A DNA stretch of 64,000 nt from Streptococcus suis S735 (GCF_000294495.1 NC_018526.1:434001-498000), one strand, 5' to 3'; positions 1 through 9,120 are shown, numbered from the stretch's first letter. The notes: a model not told the origin generated them from the letters alone. A program made the numbers and translations.

Positions 1-1
1 T

Positions 2-82
2 GTGGATTATGTAGAATTTGGGACAAGCAACCTAGTTCATGTCAATAGTCTATTAACAAGTGATGAAGATGACGATGAGTGA
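2..82 (+). CDS. C-terminal end of an unidentified protein (partial)
   Basis: An open frame enters from the left edge and ends at TGA (80-82). The visible 26 residues end in a very acidic tail (TSDEDDDE). No family can be named from so short a piece. It is followed at once by a small hairpin, which fits the real end of a gene. Confidence is limited because the start lies outside the window. Confidence 0.45.
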   Translation: MDYVEFGTSNLVHVNSLLTSDEDDDE

Positions 83-102
83 AACAGTTTGGGAAACTGT
101 TT
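82..102 (+). terminator. Perfect 9-bp hairpin after the first gene
   Basis: AAACAGTTT, a GGG loop, then AAACTGTTT form a perfect inverted repeat starting inside the stop codon. There is no long T-run, so termination is uncertain. A related palindrome (ACAGTCT...AGACTGT) occurs near 61670 as part of an interspersed repeat. Confidence 0.4.
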
Positions 103-297
103 CCACTGGTCACCTTGAAATGAAAGAGTGACCAAAGACAGCCCGAGCCTAGAAATAAGAGAGTGAGGCTAACTCAGCTGATTGTTACAGACGGATTTGA
201 TTTTCGTTAATTATAAAATGTTCTATAGTTGATAGGCTTTAAGTATCCTGAGGAAGTTGCAATAGTGACTCCCTCATTTGGCTTGTGAGGAAAAGAA

Positions 298-1299
298 ATG
301 ATTGAAGTAAAAACATTTGATGAAAAAGCAAAACTGTATTGCTTGGAAAACAAGAATGGGATGCAGGTAACCTTGACGGATTTTGGTGCCAGAGTGGTGG
401 AAGTGCTTTTGCCAGTAGAAGAAAATGGCGGTCTACGGAATGTCAGTTTAGCTGCCAAGTCGGATGATGATTACCGTAAGACAGATTTGTACCCTGGTTC
501 AACTATTGTCCCAGTAGCGGGGCGTATTTCAGGTGCCCAAGCTGAGATAGAGGGAACAAGCTACCATTTCACAGAAAATGAACCTGGTAGGACTCTACAC
601 GGTGGGGTTGACACGGCAAATGAGCAGTACTGGGACGTTGAGCTAGACCATGAGAGAAATCAAGTGACCTTTGGTATGGTCCTAAAAGATGGTTTTAATG
701 GCTTTCCTGGTGATGTGAGGGTCAAGGCTATTTATTGTTTGACGGATAAAAATGAATTGACAGTTGACTACCAGGCTGTATCGGATAAGGATACGATTTT
801 TAATCCGACCAACCATATCTATTTCAACTTGACTGGTGATTTTCAACGGTCAGTTGCCGAGCACCGTATTAAAATTGCTGCCAATCACTATGCTCCGCTT
901 GGGGAGGATAACCTGCCAACGGGTGTCTTAGAAGATGTGACAGGGACGCCGTTTGATTTTAGAGATTTTGCGCCTTTTGCTCAGGGATTTGATAGCCAAT
1001 ATCCTCAAAATGTGTTGGTAAAAGGCTATGACCACCCATGGTTATTGGAAGAGGTGGATATTCCGGTAGAAGTTTTGAGTCCAGATGGGAAAATTGGACT
1101 CAGTGTCAAAACCAACCAGCCTGCGGTCGTTATTTATACATATAATTTTCCTGTTGAAGCTTTGGCCTGTTACCATGGTGTCTTTAGTTTAGAGTGTCAG
1201 GCCTTGCCAAATGCATGCAATGTCGATGGATTTGGTTCGATTTTGTTAGAACAAGGAGAAGAATTTTTGTCTAAAACGACCTATCGTTTTACTTGGTAA
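298..1299 (+). CDS. galM: Aldose 1-epimerase (galactose mutarotase)
   Basis: A cytoplasmic enzyme that interconverts the alpha and beta anomers of aldoses such as galactose, feeding the Leloir pathway. It has 333 residues, normal for the family. The family's catalytic residues are recognisable: a His in the NPTNHIYFNL segment (His173) as general acid and a Glu in the SLECQALPNACN segment (Glu299) as general base; NHEGR-like substrate positions near GRTLHGG (about residues 97-103) are also present. The start is preceded by GTGAGGAAAAG, a usable ribosome-binding site. No other galactose genes are adjacent, so it may serve general sugar metabolism. A hairpin follows the stop. Confidence 0.9.
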   Translation: MIEVKTFDEKAKLYCLENKNGMQVTLTDFGARVVEVLLPVEENGGLRNVSLAAKSDDDYRKTDLYPGSTIVPVAGRISGAQAEIEGTSYHFTENEPGRTLHGGVDTANEQYWDVELDHERNQVTFGMVLKDGFNGFPGDVRVKAIYCLTDKNELTVDYQAVSDKDTIFNPTNHIYFNLTGDFQRSVAEHRIKIAANHYAPLGEDNLPTGVLEDVTGTPFDFRDFAPFAQGFDSQYPQNVLVKGYDHPWLLEEVDIPVEVLSPDGKIGLSVKTNQPAVVIYTYNFPVEALACYHGVFSLECQALPNACNVDGFGSILLEQGEEFLSKTTYRFTW

Positions 1300-1312
1300 A
1301 AAAATGGGGACT

Positions 1313-1345
1313 CTAACTGTGTTACAGTTAGGGTTTTCTTGTGTT
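1313..1345 (+). terminator. Terminator after galM
   Basis: CTAACTGT / ACAGTTAG make an 8-bp stem with a 3-base loop, followed by a T-rich stretch (GGTTTTCTTGTGTTTT). It sits 13 bases after the galM stop. Confidence 0.65.
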
Positions 1346-1408
1346 TTCTAGAAAATATGGTATAATAAACCGGTGTGTTTCAATCGAAGCAGGCGAAAGA
1401 GGAAAATA

Positions 1409-1663
1409 ATGACAAAAGAACAAGAATTTTTAAAAGAATTTGAGGCTTGGGTCAACACTCAGGTCATGGTAAACGAGATGGCGGTTGAAGAAAGTCGTCG
1501 TGTCTTGGAAGAAGACAAGGATGAGCGTGCAGCGGATGCTTATATTCGTTATGAGAGCAAGCTGGATGCCTATCGATTCATTCAAGGGAAATTTGCCAAC
1601 TACCATGCTGGCAAAGGTTTTCATGATTTGCCAGATGAGTTGTTTGGTCAAAGGCATTATTAA
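1409..1663 (+). CDS. DUF1912 family small protein
   Basis: A protein of 84 residues, predicted to be all-helical and charged, with no signal peptide or membrane segment. It resembles the streptococcal DUF1912 proteins, whose function is unknown. The start chosen (MTKEQEFLKEF) follows GAAAGAGG at a normal distance; a 12-residue upstream extension is possible but has no ribosome-binding site. A TATAAT-like sequence lies upstream near 1361. The next gene begins 14 bases after the stop, so the two are probably co-transcribed. Confidence 0.65.
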   Translation: MTKEQEFLKEFEAWVNTQVMVNEMAVEESRRVLEEDKDERAADAYIRYESKLDAYRFIQGKFANYHAGKGFHDLPDELFGQRHY

Positions 1664-1677
1664 GGAGAGGAGTTAAC

Positions 1678-2064
1678 ATGGCAAAGAAAAAAGTAAATCG
1701 AAAAAAACAATTGAAAAAACAATTAGCAGACTTGAAACGTGCAGGTCGTGTAGGTCTTGAAAGAGCTGCAGAGGTAGTAGAGACAGTTGCTCACAAGGCT
1801 GAGGCTGTAGTAGAGCGTACTGTGGAACAAGTGAAAGAAGTTGTAGCAGAGGTGACTTCTTCAGCGACTTCATTGGAAGACTTTTTGGCGCTTCCTGAGT
1901 TGGAAGGCATTGCGGCAGCACGTTTGGAAACCTTCTACGAAGCAGGTATTCAATCTGTGGCTGATTTTGCAAACCATACAGAAAAAGAGCTCTTGGCTCT
2001 TAAAGGCATCGGTCCTGCAACTATCAAGCAGTTGAAAGAAAAAGGGATTGAGCTGAAAGCTTAA
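1678..2064 (+). CDS. Helix-hairpin-helix protein with basic N-terminus
   Basis: 128 residues. The N-terminus is very lysine/arginine rich (AKKKVNRKKQLKKQL), followed by a long alpha-helical, probably coiled-coil stretch (about residues 25-60), and then a C-terminal helix-hairpin-helix region (about 65-125) with LPELEGIAAARLETFYEAG and LLALKGIGPATIKQLKE. Such HhH folds bind DNA non-specifically, so a nucleoid or DNA-binding role is inferred; the exact function is unknown. A strong GGAGAGGAG ribosome-binding site precedes the start. It is probably in one operon with the DUF1912 gene. Confidence 0.6.
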   Translation: MAKKKVNRKKQLKKQLADLKRAGRVGLERAAEVVETVAHKAEAVVERTVEQVKEVVAEVTSSATSLEDFLALPELEGIAAARLETFYEAGIQSVADFANHTEKELLALKGIGPATIKQLKEKGIELKA

Positions 2065-2069
2065 ATCCC

Positions 2070-2098
2070 TTGCTTTTCAAGGTACAATTTGTTACAAT
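2070..2098 (+). promoter_or_regulatory. Promoter of the T-box operon
   Basis: TTGCTT (-35, 2070-2075), a 17-base spacer and TACAAT (-10, 2093-2098) lie just after the HhH gene and upstream of the T-box leader. Transcription would begin near 2105. Confidence 0.5.
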
Positions 2099-2100
2099 AA

Positions 2101-2290
2101 AGCCATTCAGAGGTGTTTTGAGCCCCATTTGTCACAGGAAGCGGTGGTACTGAGAAATCCGCACAAATGTCAAAACTGGTTGCTGATGATGTGAATCGAA
2201 TAAGCAAAGTGCAGATAATGTATCTGAACAAGGGTGGTACCGCGGAATAACTTCGTCCCTGTCTAGCAAGTCTAGGCGGGGATTTTCATT
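2101..2290 (+). promoter_or_regulatory. T-box leader, probably valine-responsive
   Basis: The conserved T-box core AGGGTGGTACCGCGG is at 2231-2245. It is followed by a terminator arm (CCCTGTCTAG / CTAGGCGGGG, about 2257-2281) and TTTTC. Upstream, CATTTGT (2126-2132) can pair with ACAAATG (2163-2169) as part of stem I, next to a GTC triplet (2169-2171), the usual valine specifier. T-box leaders read uncharged tRNA and switch between antiterminator and terminator. The regulated genes are a VOC protein, a small kinase and valS, in that order, so valS is reached only after two passenger genes. The valine assignment rests on valS and the GTC triplet. Confidence 0.85.
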
Positions 2291-2305
2291 TGGAAAGGAG
2301 AAGAT

Positions 2306-2695
2306 ATGTTACATCATGTTGAAATTTACGTTTCTGACTTGGAAACTTCGCGTGCATTTTACGACTTTCTCCTGACCAAGCTGGGCTACTCGCTCTATCA
2401 GGAGTGGGATAAAGGGCTGTCTTATAAAAAAGCAGAGCAATACCTGGTCTTTGTCCAAACGCCAGAGGACTTCCTAGAGGTAGGCTACCACCGTTGCCGC
2501 ACAGGTCTCAATCATCTAGCTTTTCATGCAGGGACACCTGATGAGATTGACCAATGGCGGAAGGAATTTTTGACCAGACGAGTCAAACTTCTCTACGACG
2601 ACCGCTATCCCCACGCAGGAGGACCAGACCACTATGCCCTTTATTTGGAAGATCCAGATGGGATAAAGATAGAGTTGGTGGGGGAGGGGGTATGA
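2306..2695 (+). CDS. VOC (glyoxalase/bleomycin resistance) superfamily protein
   Basis: 129 residues with the fold-typical pattern of a vicinal oxygen chelate protein: an N-terminal MLHHVEIYVSDLETSRAFYDFLL motif with the metal-ligand His near the start, a central NHLAFHAG segment, and a C-terminal YALYLEDPDGIKIELVGE segment with the conserved Glu. Members include glyoxalase I, dioxygenases and antibiotic-binding proteins; the substrate cannot be told from sequence. It is the first gene behind the T-box and has an AAAGGAG ribosome-binding site. Its stop overlaps the next start (ATGA), showing translational coupling. Confidence 0.8.
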   Translation: MLHHVEIYVSDLETSRAFYDFLLTKLGYSLYQEWDKGLSYKKAEQYLVFVQTPEDFLEVGYHRCRTGLNHLAFHAGTPDEIDQWRKEFLTRRVKLLYDDRYPHAGGPDHYALYLEDPDGIKIELVGEGV

Positions 2696-3267
2696 ATCTA
2701 ATTATTATTGGAGCACAAGCTTCTGGCAAGATGACCGTTGGGCAGGAAGTTGCGAAATTGACAGGGATGACCCTTTTTCATAATCACGATTCGATTGATT
2801 TTAGCCTACGTTTTATTCCTGAATTTTCTGAGGATATGTTTGACCTCAATACACGTATTACATTTGCTGTTTATGATGTGTTTGCTAGGTCAGGCCGTCC
2901 ACTAATCGGAACTGCCTTGATTAATTTTAAAAATCTCATAGAGGTTCAATTCCTTACAACAGTTCAGACGATTTTTCATCATCATGGCCAGGAAATTTTA
3001 TTTGTTGAGTTGGAAACCGCTTTGGAAGAACGTTTGCGGCGTAATCGGACAGAAAATCGACTTACCCATAAACCTTTGAAACGACACATTGAAGTTTCAG
3101 AGGCTGAGATTCTCTCTACAGCTGATACATGTCGATATACCTCGTTAGGCATTCCAGAGGGCATTCAGCATTATCTCAAAATTAATAATACTCATCTTTC
3201 TGCCAATGACGTAGCTCAACTAATTATCCAAAAAATGGAGGAACTTGAGCAAGAACAAACGAAATAG
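2692..3267 (+). CDS. Small P-loop nucleotide kinase-like protein
   Basis: 191 residues, starting MNLIIIGAQASGKMTVG. This is a Walker A-like loop at the very N-terminus, as in shikimate, adenylate and similar small kinases, but the residue after GK is Met rather than Ser/Thr, with Thr next. Later there is a basic lid-like stretch rich in arginine (ERLRRNRTENRLTHKP, about residues 112-127). The start overlaps the VOC stop by four bases. The substrate is unknown. The position inside a T-box-led operon with valS suggests only co-regulation, not function. Confidence 0.65.
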   Translation: MNLIIIGAQASGKMTVGQEVAKLTGMTLFHNHDSIDFSLRFIPEFSEDMFDLNTRITFAVYDVFARSGRPLIGTALINFKNLIEVQFLTTVQTIFHHHGQEILFVELETALEERLRRNRTENRLTHKPLKRHIEVSEAEILSTADTCRYTSLGIPEGIQHYLKINNTHLSANDVAQLIIQKMEELEQEQTK

Positions 3268-3295
3268 CCAGCCCAAAGGACTGACTATTTCTAGG
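3263..3295 (+). terminator. Hairpin between kinase gene and valS
   Basis: AAATAGCCAG and CTGACTATTT form a roughly 10-bp stem with a short loop at the kinase stop codon. There is little U-tract, so it may act as an attenuator or RNA processing site and let transcription reach valS. Confidence 0.4.
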
Positions 3296-3381
3296 AGATT
3301 ATATGAAAAAGAATTGGGCTATTTCTAGCTTGAAGATAGTATAAACCAATTTTTTTAAAGAATACTGAAGGAGAAAAAATA

Positions 3382-6033
3382 ATGTCAAAAGAATTATCAC
3401 CAAAATACAATCCAGCCGAGGTTGAGGCTGGTCGTTACCAAACTTGGTTGGACCAAGATGTTTTTAAGCCGTCAGGCGATGCGGAGGCTAAGCCTTATTC
3501 TATCGTGATTCCACCTCCAAACGTAACTGGTAAGTTACACTTGGGACACGCTTGGGATACAACCCTTCAAGATATCATCATCCGCCAAAAACGCATGCAG
3601 GGATTTGATACCCTCTGGCTTCCAGGTATGGACCACGCGGGGATTGCTACTCAGGCTAAGGTTGAGGAACGCTTGCGGGAGCAAGGCGTGACCCGTTATG
3701 ACTTGGGGCGCGAAAAATTCCTCGATAAAGTCTGGGAATGGAAGGATGAGTATGCAGCGACTATTCGTGAACAATGGGGCAAGTTGGGTCTGTCTTTGGA
3801 CTACCAACGTGACCGCTTCACGCTGGACGAAGGCTTGTCAAAAGCCGTTCGCAAGGTCTTTGTAGAACTCTACAAAAAAGGCTGGATCTACCGTGGTGAA
3901 TTTATCATCAACTGGGACCCAGCGGCTCGCACAGCCCTTTCTGATATTGAAGTTATCCACAAGGACGTAGAGGGTGCTTTCTACCACATGAATTATATGT
4001 TGGAAGATGGTTCTCGTGCCCTTCAAGTTGCCACAACTCGTCCTGAAACCATGTTCGGTGACGTTGCGGTTGCAGTTAACCCAGAAGATCCACGTTACAA
4101 GGACTTGATTGGTAAAAATGTTATCCTTCCAATTGTGAACAAGCCAATCCCAATCGTTGCGGATGAGCACGCGGATCCTGAATTTGGTACAGGGGTTGTG
4201 AAAATCACTCCTGCGCACGATCCAAATGACTTCCTCGTTGGACAACGCCACAATCTGCCACAAGTCAATGTCATGAACGACGACGGTACTATGAACGAGT
4301 TGGCTGGTGAATTTGCAGGCATGGACCGCTTTGAAGCTCGTAAGGCAACGGTTGCTAAGTTGCAAGAACTGGGTGCCCTTGTGGAAATCGAAAACCGTGT
4401 GCATTCTGTTGGACACTCTGAGCGTACAGGTGTGGTAGTCGAGCCACGCTTGTCAACTCAATGGTTTGTTAAGATGGACCAATTGGCCAAGAATGCCATT
4501 GCCAACCAAGATACAGCTGACAAGGTAGAATTTTACCCACCACGCTTCAACGATACTTTCCTACAATGGATGGAAAATGTACACGACTGGGTTATCTCTC
4601 GTCAGCTTTGGTGGGGTCATCAGATTCCAGCATGGTATAACGAATCTGGCGAAATGTACGTCGGAGAAGAGGCTCCAGCAGGTGACGGTTGGGTACAGGA
4701 TGAGGATGTCCTAGATACCTGGTTCAGCTCTGCCCTTTGGCCATTTTCAACCATGGGCTGGCCTGACGAAAACGCGGCGGACTTCCAGCGTTACTTCCCA
4801 ACCTCAACCTTGGTAACGGGCTATGATATTATTCCATTCTGGGTGTCTCGTATGATTTTCCAAGGAATTGAATTTACAGGCAAGAGCCCATTTAAGAATG
4901 CTCTGATTCACGGACTTATCCGTGACGAAGAAGGTCGCAAGATGTCCAAGTCGCTCGGAAACGGGATTGACCCGATGGATGTTATCGAGAAATACGGTGC
5001 GGACGCTTTGCGTTGGTTCTTGTCAAACGGCTCTGCCCCTGGTCAAGATGTTCGCTTCTCTTATGAGAAGATGGACGCATCTTGGAACTTCATCAACAAG
5101 ATTTGGAACATTTCCCGCTATATCCTCATGAACAATGAAGGTTTGACCTTGGATGCGGCGCGTGAGAATGTTGCCAAAGTCGCAGCTGGCGAGGCTGGCA
5201 ACGTGACGGACCGCTGGATTCTCCACAACCTCAACGAAACCATTGCCAAAGTCACTGAAAACTTTGACAAGTTCGAGTTTGGTGTGGCTGGTCACATCCT
5301 CTACAACTTCATCTGGGAAGAGTTCGCCAACTGGTATGTCGAACTGACCAAGGAGGTCCTTTACAGCGACAACGAGGCTGAGAAAGTCATGACCCGCTCT
5401 GTCCTTCTCTACACGCTGGACCAAATCCTTCGCCTCCTCCACCCAATCATGCCGTTTGTGACGGAAGAGATTTTCGCCCAGTACGCAGAGGGTTCTATCG
5501 TGGTAGCGGCCTACCCTGTTGTCAACCCAGCATTTGAAAATGCGGAAGCCCACAAGGGAGTGGAAAGTCTTAAAGACTTGATCCGTTCGGTGCGAAATAG
5601 CAGAGCAGAAGTCAATGTTGCTCCTTCTAAGCCGATTACCATTTTGATTAAGACGGCAGATAGCGAGCTTGAAACCTTCTTCAAGGCAAATGAAAACTAC
5701 ATCCGCCGCTTTACCAACCCAGAGCAGTTGGAAATCAGCTCAAGCATCGCTGCACCAGAACTAGCCATGTCAGCCGTTATCACCGGTGCTGAAATCTTCT
5801 TGCCACTAGCAGACCTTCTTAACGTCGAAGAAGAGTTGGCTCGTCTAGACAAAGAACTCGTCAAGTGGCAAAAAGAACTAGACATGGTCGGCAAAAAACT
5901 CAGCAACGAACGCTTCATTGCCAACGCTAAACCAGAAGTCGTTGAAAAAGAAAAAGAAAAACAAGCCGACTACCAAGCAAAATATGATGCGACAGTAGCG
6001 CGGATTGAAGAGATGAAGAAGTTGGTTAAGTAG
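3382..6033 (+). CDS. valS: Valine-tRNA ligase
   Basis: A class I aminoacyl-tRNA synthetase that charges tRNA-Val in the cytoplasm. It has 883 residues, the usual length. The HIGH-type motif is HLGH (residues 53-56, within [16 protein letters not shown]), and KMSKS is at 520-524. The connective editing domain lies between ([22 protein letters not shown] near 218-239), and a C-terminal coiled coil (about 805-883) binds the tRNA. GAAGGAGAAAAAATA precedes the start. The gene is probably governed by the T-box about 1.1 kb upstream. Its last roughly 80 bases and its terminator are duplicated about 3 kb downstream, on the far side of an AT-rich orphan gene. Confidence 0.97.
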   Translation: MSKELSPKYNPAEVEAGRYQTWLDQDVFKPSGDAEAKPYSIVIPPPNVTGKLHLGHAWDTTLQDIIIRQKRMQGFDTLWLPGMDHAGIATQAKVEERLREQGVTRYDLGREKFLDKVWEWKDEYAATIREQWGKLGLSLDYQRDRFTLDEGLSKAVRKVFVELYKKGWIYRGEFIINWDPAARTALSDIEVIHKDVEGAFYHMNYMLEDGSRALQVATTRPETMFGDVAVAVNPEDPRYKDLIGKNVILPIVNKPIPIVADEHADPEFGTGVVKITPAHDPNDFLVGQRHNLPQVNVMNDDGTMNELAGEFAGMDRFEARKATVAKLQELGALVEIENRVHSVGHSERTGVVVEPRLSTQWFVKMDQLAKNAIANQDTADKVEFYPPRFNDTFLQWMENVHDWVISRQLWWGHQIPAWYNESGEMYVGEEAPAGDGWVQDEDVLDTWFSSALWPFSTMGWPDENAADFQRYFPTSTLVTGYDIIPFWVSRMIFQGIEFTGKSPFKNALIHGLIRDEEGRKMSKSLGNGIDPMDVIEKYGADALRWFLSNGSAPGQDVRFSYEKMDASWNFINKIWNISRYILMNNEGLTLDAARENVAKVAAGEAGNVTDRWILHNLNETIAKVTENFDKFEFGVAGHILYNFIWEEFANWYVELTKEVLYSDNEAEKVMTRSVLLYTLDQILRLLHPIMPFVTEEIFAQYAEGSIVVAAYPVVNPAFENAEAHKGVESLKDLIRSVRNSRAEVNVAPSKPITILIKTADSELETFFKANENYIRRFTNPEQLEISSSIAAPELAMSAVITGAEIFLPLADLLNVEEELARLDKELVKWQKELDMVGKKLSNERFIANAKPEVVEKEKEKQADYQAKYDATVARIEEMKKLVK

Positions 6034-6051
6034 GTAGAATACGATAAAATG

Positions 6052-6078
6052 CCCAGCCTAAAATGGCTGGGTTTTGTG
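6052..6078 (+). terminator. valS terminator
   Basis: CCCAGCC, a 6-base loop and GGCTGGG, followed by TTTTG. It is duplicated at 9058-9083. Confidence 0.8.
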
Positions 6079-6085
6079 GTATAAT
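6077..6085 (+). promoter_or_regulatory. Extended -10 promoter of the orphan gene
   Basis: TGG directly before TATAAT gives an extended -10 element; no good -35 is visible. It overlaps the end of the valS terminator and lies about 25 bases before the orphan gene. The same element in the second repeat copy serves the fic gene. Confidence 0.55.
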
Positions 6086-6110
6086 AAAATTAATACATTA
6101 GGAGTTTTAT

Positions 6111-8894
6111 ATGATGATTATATTAATTTGTCTTTCCTTATTTATTATAAGTAGAACAATGAATGGCTTTCGATTATTTCTAGATTCTACAATTATTATA
6201 GGGTTTATTTGTCTGTTTTTCTATTATTGTTGTTTTGACTTAATTTTTATTAGCTTGACAAATTTGGTTTTAATACTAATTTTGTTAGTTTATTCTTTCT
6301 CAGACATCCTTTTTGGAATTAGAATAATAGGCCTAAGTATACCATTTATTAGAAGTATTGTTCTAAAATATATTGACTGTAAGGGATTTTTACAAAATAA
6401 AATAAGGAATCACTTAGTTGAAATTAGAGAAATTATATTAGTTACATTCCTTTTTCTGATTTTTGGGGTTCAGGTTCAACTTCAACTACCCTATATCAAT
6501 TTTACTAATTATAGTTTAATAGAAATATTAGGATTTGATATCGCAATTTTTAGTTTATATGGTATCTATGTAGCTTTTTTACAGTTTTTAACTGAAAATG
6601 ATAAAGTTTATTACTTAGGTGTTAGTAAGATTCGCTTCATGCTAGATAATTCAGTGTGGTCGCAGCTAACCAGAGCTAAATTATTTCATATTATTCTATT
6701 AGTGTCGGTATTAATACCGTTGTTCAGCAAAAGTAATATAGAATTTAATTATCAGCTTCAGAATATAGAATATCTGTGGCAAACCTGTTACATTATTTCT
6801 ATCGTGGTTTATATCTTTTTGCTGAAACTTAGTATCAGTATTGTATATGGGGTTTTTAGATTAAATTTAGAAAATGTAAGTAAGACGGTTAAAAAGGAAG
6901 ATGTTAAGGAAAAAGATAGTAGACATAAAGAAAAAATTTTTAATAGATTTGGTATCACTGATAAAATTAATATCTCAGTACAAAGGTCCTTTAAGGATGA
7001 GTTTTGGAAAATTTATAAAAATCAAAATCAATATAGGGATGATTATATAAAAGTAAGACTTCAAGAGAGAATTACATTGGTTGAGAAAGCTGATAGGGAT
7101 GAATTAATTTTTACTATTTTTGGCAGAGAAAATTGGGAAAATTATAACTTATCAGAAAGTATATTTGTATTTATAGAAAATATAGATAGTGATGAAGGCA
7201 AACAATTCTTTAGGTTTTATAAGAATTTTTGTATACATAAATGGAATTTTTTAAGAGATTATCAAACCGATATATCCCCTAGAACATGGGTAAAACTAGT
7301 AGAGCAGGATATTCTTATTTTTGACAAGTTAGTTAAATCCGATTCTACGTTCAACATATTCAAAATTGAATTTTCAGATAATGCCATATCACGTAATTTG
7401 AATCTTGAAAAAAATAAGAAAATAAAAGAATTTTTATTTGAACTTTTACTTGATAAAGAAGGTGTCAATTTAGATGATGTATTAATAAGTATAAAAAAGG
7501 AAATACAACGTTTTTCACAGAATAAATCAGATCAATTTTATAGATATACATATGATTTTTTAAAATTTAGATTAGTAACAATTTTAGATAAGTATGAAAA
7601 TGATGATGTAAATATAAATTTACCAGAATATAAAAGTCTATCCGATGCGTTTCAAAATGGCCAGCGAAATGATTATGAAAACAGTATGCTTTATTCTAAA
7701 ATTTGTTTCAATTATTTAGATAGAGGAAGAATTGAAGATTTTAGTCATACAAAAGTTGAAGCAGATGATAGTAAAGAGCGGGAAAAACAAAAATTAAAAG
7801 CTCAAAAAATACAGGGATTGATTCTGAGCATGAATGAAGAATACCGAATGGCATTTATGCTATATCAATTATTTTATACGGATCGTACTCAATGGGATGA
7901 GAATCTGGCATTTTACGATAATAATATTCAAAGTATAATGAAGCATGGTAAGCAATACCATGGTTATTTATTCGATCAAGTGAAAAATATTATTCTAAGT
8001 GAGACTGATATTGATCATCGTATTACAGAATCTTTTTTAGACAAGATATGGGAAACAAAAAATGAAACAATTATGGATTTTTCATGGTTTGATCAATTTG
8101 GGGATCAACATCAGATGTCGAATTTTAAAATTCTTTACGTACAATGGATATTATCAGGAGCGACAACTTCCTATTTGAAGAGTAGAATTAATTTTGAAAG
8201 AGGGTTTCCTATTAAAGTACGCAATTCACTTGTTGGAAAAATAAAAGGAAAAGAAAATAGGAAGATGTCAGTTAAAGATTTGAAATGGAGGATTAGACGT
8301 AAAGAAGAAAGGATTGGTCATCTTTGCCGAGACTATCTATTATTAACAGATCAGTTAACGACTATTTTTACAAAAGTACCATCTGATAAACATAATTTAC
8401 AAATATCAGTTGAATATCTTTTGCACAGTGGTAAAGTGAATTTATCGGATGTTATAGATAATATATCAGTAACAAGTTTACTTCGCTTGGAATGGCTTTT
8501 GAGATGGAACTATTATCATTATCATAGGGAGTCAAATTATACTAGCAGAACATTCTTTGACGAAATGACCTCTAATGACCGATATTATTGGTCTGCTGGA
8601 CGTGGTATTTTAGAATTTTTCATTGCCAAAATTGTTGACAATTTTTATCGTGATTTATACCAAGATAAAGAGTTTATGGCTGGTTTTAAATATCATTTAG
8701 AGTCACAATTAAATTCATTAAATAAAACAGTTGAAGAGTATGTGGAGTTGATTGCTGAAAGAGTTTCTGGAATTGATAATCTTTCAATTCTACAGAAAGG
8801 ACAAATTATTTCCAAATTGAATTATATTTTATTTGGTCAAGATAATAATATTAAAATAAGACAAAAAGAAAATATCGCTATAAATAAATTTTAA
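6111..8894 (+). CDS. Large multi-pass membrane protein of unknown function
   Basis: 927 residues, not recognised as any known family. The first roughly 260 residues hold six or seven hydrophobic segments (about 1-15, 24-45, 49-70, 110-130, 145-165, 195-213, 230-255). The rest, about 660 residues, is hydrophilic, charged and probably cytoplasmic, with no nucleotide-binding, nuclease or protease motif that I can see. AGGAG lies 6 bases before the start. Base and codon use are much more AT-rich than valS or asnA (many ATA, AGA, TTA, AAT codons), which points to horizontal acquisition. A duplicated valS tail encloses it, and the following genes are defence-like. An anti-phage or conflict role is only a guess from context. 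Confidence 0.8.
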   Translation: MMIILICLSLFIISRTMNGFRLFLDSTIIIGFICLFFYYCCFDLIFISLTNLVLILILLVYSFSDILFGIRIIGLSIPFIRSIVLKYIDCKGFLQNKIRNHLVEIREIILVTFLFLIFGVQVQLQLPYINFTNYSLIEILGFDIAIFSLYGIYVAFLQFLTENDKVYYLGVSKIRFMLDNSVWSQLTRAKLFHIILLVSVLIPLFSKSNIEFNYQLQNIEYLWQTCYIISIVVYIFLLKLSISIVYGVFRLNLENVSKTVKKEDVKEKDSRHKEKIFNRFGITDKINISVQRSFKDEFWKIYKNQNQYRDDYIKVRLQERITLVEKADRDELIFTIFGRENWENYNLSESIFVFIENIDSDEGKQFFRFYKNFCIHKWNFLRDYQTDISPRTWVKLVEQDILIFDKLVKSDSTFNIFKIEFSDNAISRNLNLEKNKKIKEFLFELLLDKEGVNLDDVLISIKKEIQRFSQNKSDQFYRYTYDFLKFRLVTILDKYENDDVNINLPEYKSLSDAFQNGQRNDYENSMLYSKICFNYLDRGRIEDFSHTKVEADDSKEREKQKLKAQKIQGLILSMNEEYRMAFMLYQLFYTDRTQWDENLAFYDNNIQSIMKHGKQYHGYLFDQVKNIILSETDIDHRITESFLDKIWETKNETIMDFSWFDQFGDQHQMSNFKILYVQWILSGATTSYLKSRINFERGFPIKVRNSLVGKIKGKENRKMSVKDLKWRIRRKEERIGHLCRDYLLLTDQLTTIFTKVPSDKHNLQISVEYLLHSGKVNLSDVIDNISVTSLLRLEWLLRWNYYHYHRESNYTSRTFFDEMTSNDRYYWSAGRGILEFFIAKIVDNFYRDLYQDKEFMAGFKYHLESQLNSLNKTVEEYVELIAERVSGIDNLSILQKGQIISKLNYILFGQDNNIKIRQKENIAINKF

Positions 8895-8898
8895 GAGC

Positions 8899-9040
8899 TC
8901 CATTGGACATAGAAAAACTTGAGATTTTATCAAGCGTTACCAATCTGGAAATCGTCTAAAAATAAAAACAAGCTGACTACCAAGCAAAATATGATGCGAC
9001 ACAGGAGCGGATTGAAGAGATGAAAAAACTGGTTAAGTAG
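8899..9040 (+). pseudogene. Decayed valS 3' fragment
   Basis: The frame that ends ...[22 protein letters not shown] matches the valS C-terminus exactly in phase. It has TAA at two places where intact valS has GAA (just after 8950) and lacks one GAAAAA unit. Sequence before about 8950 (LEI.SS-like residues) may be a further degenerate valS piece, but this is uncertain. It is not translated as valS because no start or body is present. Confidence 0.7.
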
Positions 9041-9097
9041 GTAGAATACAACAAATGCCCAGCCTAAAAAGGCTGGGTTTTGTGGTATAATAAGGTT
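8958..9097 (+). repeat. Direct repeat copy 2: valS 3' end, terminator and promoter
   Basis: Second copy of the roughly 140-base valS-tail repeat. It includes the terminator CCCAGCC/GGCTGGG (9058-9077) and the TGGTATAAT element (about 9083-9091) that now drives the fic gene. Confidence 0.85.
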
Positions 9098-9120
9098 AGA
9101 AATTCAAACAGGAGGAGTCT

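Larger units (their letters stand above)
5951..6092 (+). repeat. Direct repeat copy 1: valS 3' end, terminator and promoter
   Basis: The last codons of valS, its terminator hairpin and the following TGGTATAATAA element recur at 8958-9097. There are only about a dozen differences and one single-base indel over some 140 bases. The two copies enclose the orphan gene at 6111-8894. Confidence 0.85.

Noticed and set aside
3301-3381. Second promoter just upstream of valS
   Set aside because: TAGTATAAA near 3338 resembles a -10 but no -35 is visible; too weak to list.
5023-5553. 176-codon frame antisense to valS (and 3838-4416 likewise)
   Set aside because: Shadow frames of a highly biased gene; no start signals.
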